The translations under genes and the position numbers were made by a program. The notes below the pieces were generated by a model that was not told where the DNA came from, made no database searches, and saw nothing but the letters and a program-made list of their open reading frames with translations. Positions 63,810 through 64,000 of a stretch of 64,000 nt of DNA are shown piece by piece; within the stretch, counting starts at the first letter, position 1, and each line of letters starts with the position of its first letter. Source of the DNA: Porphyrobacter sp. IPPAS B-1204 (GTDB lineage Bacteria; Pseudomonadota; Alphaproteobacteria; Sphingomonadales; Sphingomonadaceae); assembly GCA_003724185.1 (NCBI GenBank), contig RHGM01000003.1, forward strand, positions 806,001 through 870,000. The letters are read 5' to 3'.

Positions 63810-64000
63810 ACGGCGGCGCGGCCTTTTCGCGTGGCGGGGCGCTGGCGCTGGTGGCGGTCGGCTGCGCGCTGTTCCTTGCCATGCTGTATCTGATTGGCGC
63901 GGGGGAGGATTTCGGCGGGGAACGCGGGCAGGGTCAGGCCCACGCCGCCAGCAACGGATTGAACGGCTATTCCGGCCTGTACCGTCTGGTCGAGGCGCAG
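63806..64000 (+). CDS. DUF4350-type protein, 5' end only
   Basis: The first 65 residues are present; the rest lies beyond the right edge. A signal-anchor-like helix (GGALALVAVGCALFLAML) is followed by ASNGLNGYSGLYRLVEA, the N-terminal signature of DUF4350 domains. It is coupled to the DUF4129-like gene by ATGA. Confidence 0.75.
   Translation, partial: MNGGAAFSRGGALALVAVGCALFLAMLYLIGAGEDFGGERGQGQAHAASNGLNGYSGLYRLVEAQ

Overview
The window is high-GC, gene-dense, single-copy chromosomal DNA. It looks like an alphaproteobacterium of the order Sphingomonadales, most likely an Erythrobacter/Porphyrobacter-type member of the Erythrobacteraceae. The grounds are a complete PhyR/PhyK/NepR/EcfG general-stress locus (an alphaproteobacterial system), a class I polyhydroxyalkanoate synthase with a phasin, a split MetH, and a bciA gene (8-vinyl reductase of bacteriochlorophyll synthesis), which points to present or ancestral aerobic anoxygenic phototrophy. 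No insertion sequence, prophage, integrase, CRISPR array, rRNA or origin was seen. Taxonomy is inferred from protein style, not from a search.

Layout. 1-5210 (minus): glycine cleavage operon gcvT-gcvH-(glycosyltransferase-like)-gcvPA-gcvPB behind a tandem glycine riboswitch; gcvPB runs off the left edge. 5358-7756: cation/proton antiporter and an exported serine hydrolase. 7776-13447 (minus): methionine-cycle operon of an ArsR-methyltransferase fusion, metF, metH1 (homocysteine domain) and metH2 (folate/B12/reactivation domains), with a long hairpin between the metH halves. 13553-21341: galactoside utilisation, with galK-galT-symporter on the minus strand diverging from alpha-galactosidase (GH36) and beta-galactosidase (GH42). 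21358-24077: bciA and an N-acyl-D-amino-acid deacylase-like amidohydrolase. 24074-27740 (minus): a surface-glycan modification operon of gtr type (GT2, methyltransferase, GtrA, polytopic membrane protein). 27882-27955: tRNA-Cys.

28093-35532: thioesterase, a Tat-exported aminotransferase with a TSUP transporter, a crotonase, then a minus-strand run of poorly known genes (membrane-anchored HTH protein, two hypotheticals, a JAB/RadC-like gene broken in a C8 tract, a stand-alone winged helix), then an AlaC-type aminotransferase. 35693-38650: phaC and a phasin with a histone-H1-like tail, operator-like palindromes and a strong terminator. 38723-45028: clpS, DUF427, lptF-lptG-GNAT, a desaturase and a large GNAT-like protein. 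45059-49064: long hairpin, phyR, phyK, an EcfG promoter, nepR and ecfG.

49162-55106: Fe-superoxide dismutase, dicarboxylate-type symporter, glmM-cupin-DUF1272, then an OmpR-type regulator and lipoprotein. 55159-58687 (minus): CHASE2 sensor kinase and LysM-FecR protein. The two outer ends of this last block share a 19-base direct-repeat motif (17/19 identical), which suggests that the regulator, kinase and FecR protein form one envelope-signalling system; this is the strongest candidate for something undescribed. 59109-64000: tRNA-Gln, ppx/gppA-rlmE, a membrane cytochrome c, pheA, and a two-gene DUF4129/DUF4350-type pair cut by the right edge. Tight ATGA/GTGA/TGATG stop-start overlaps in many operons imply translational coupling.
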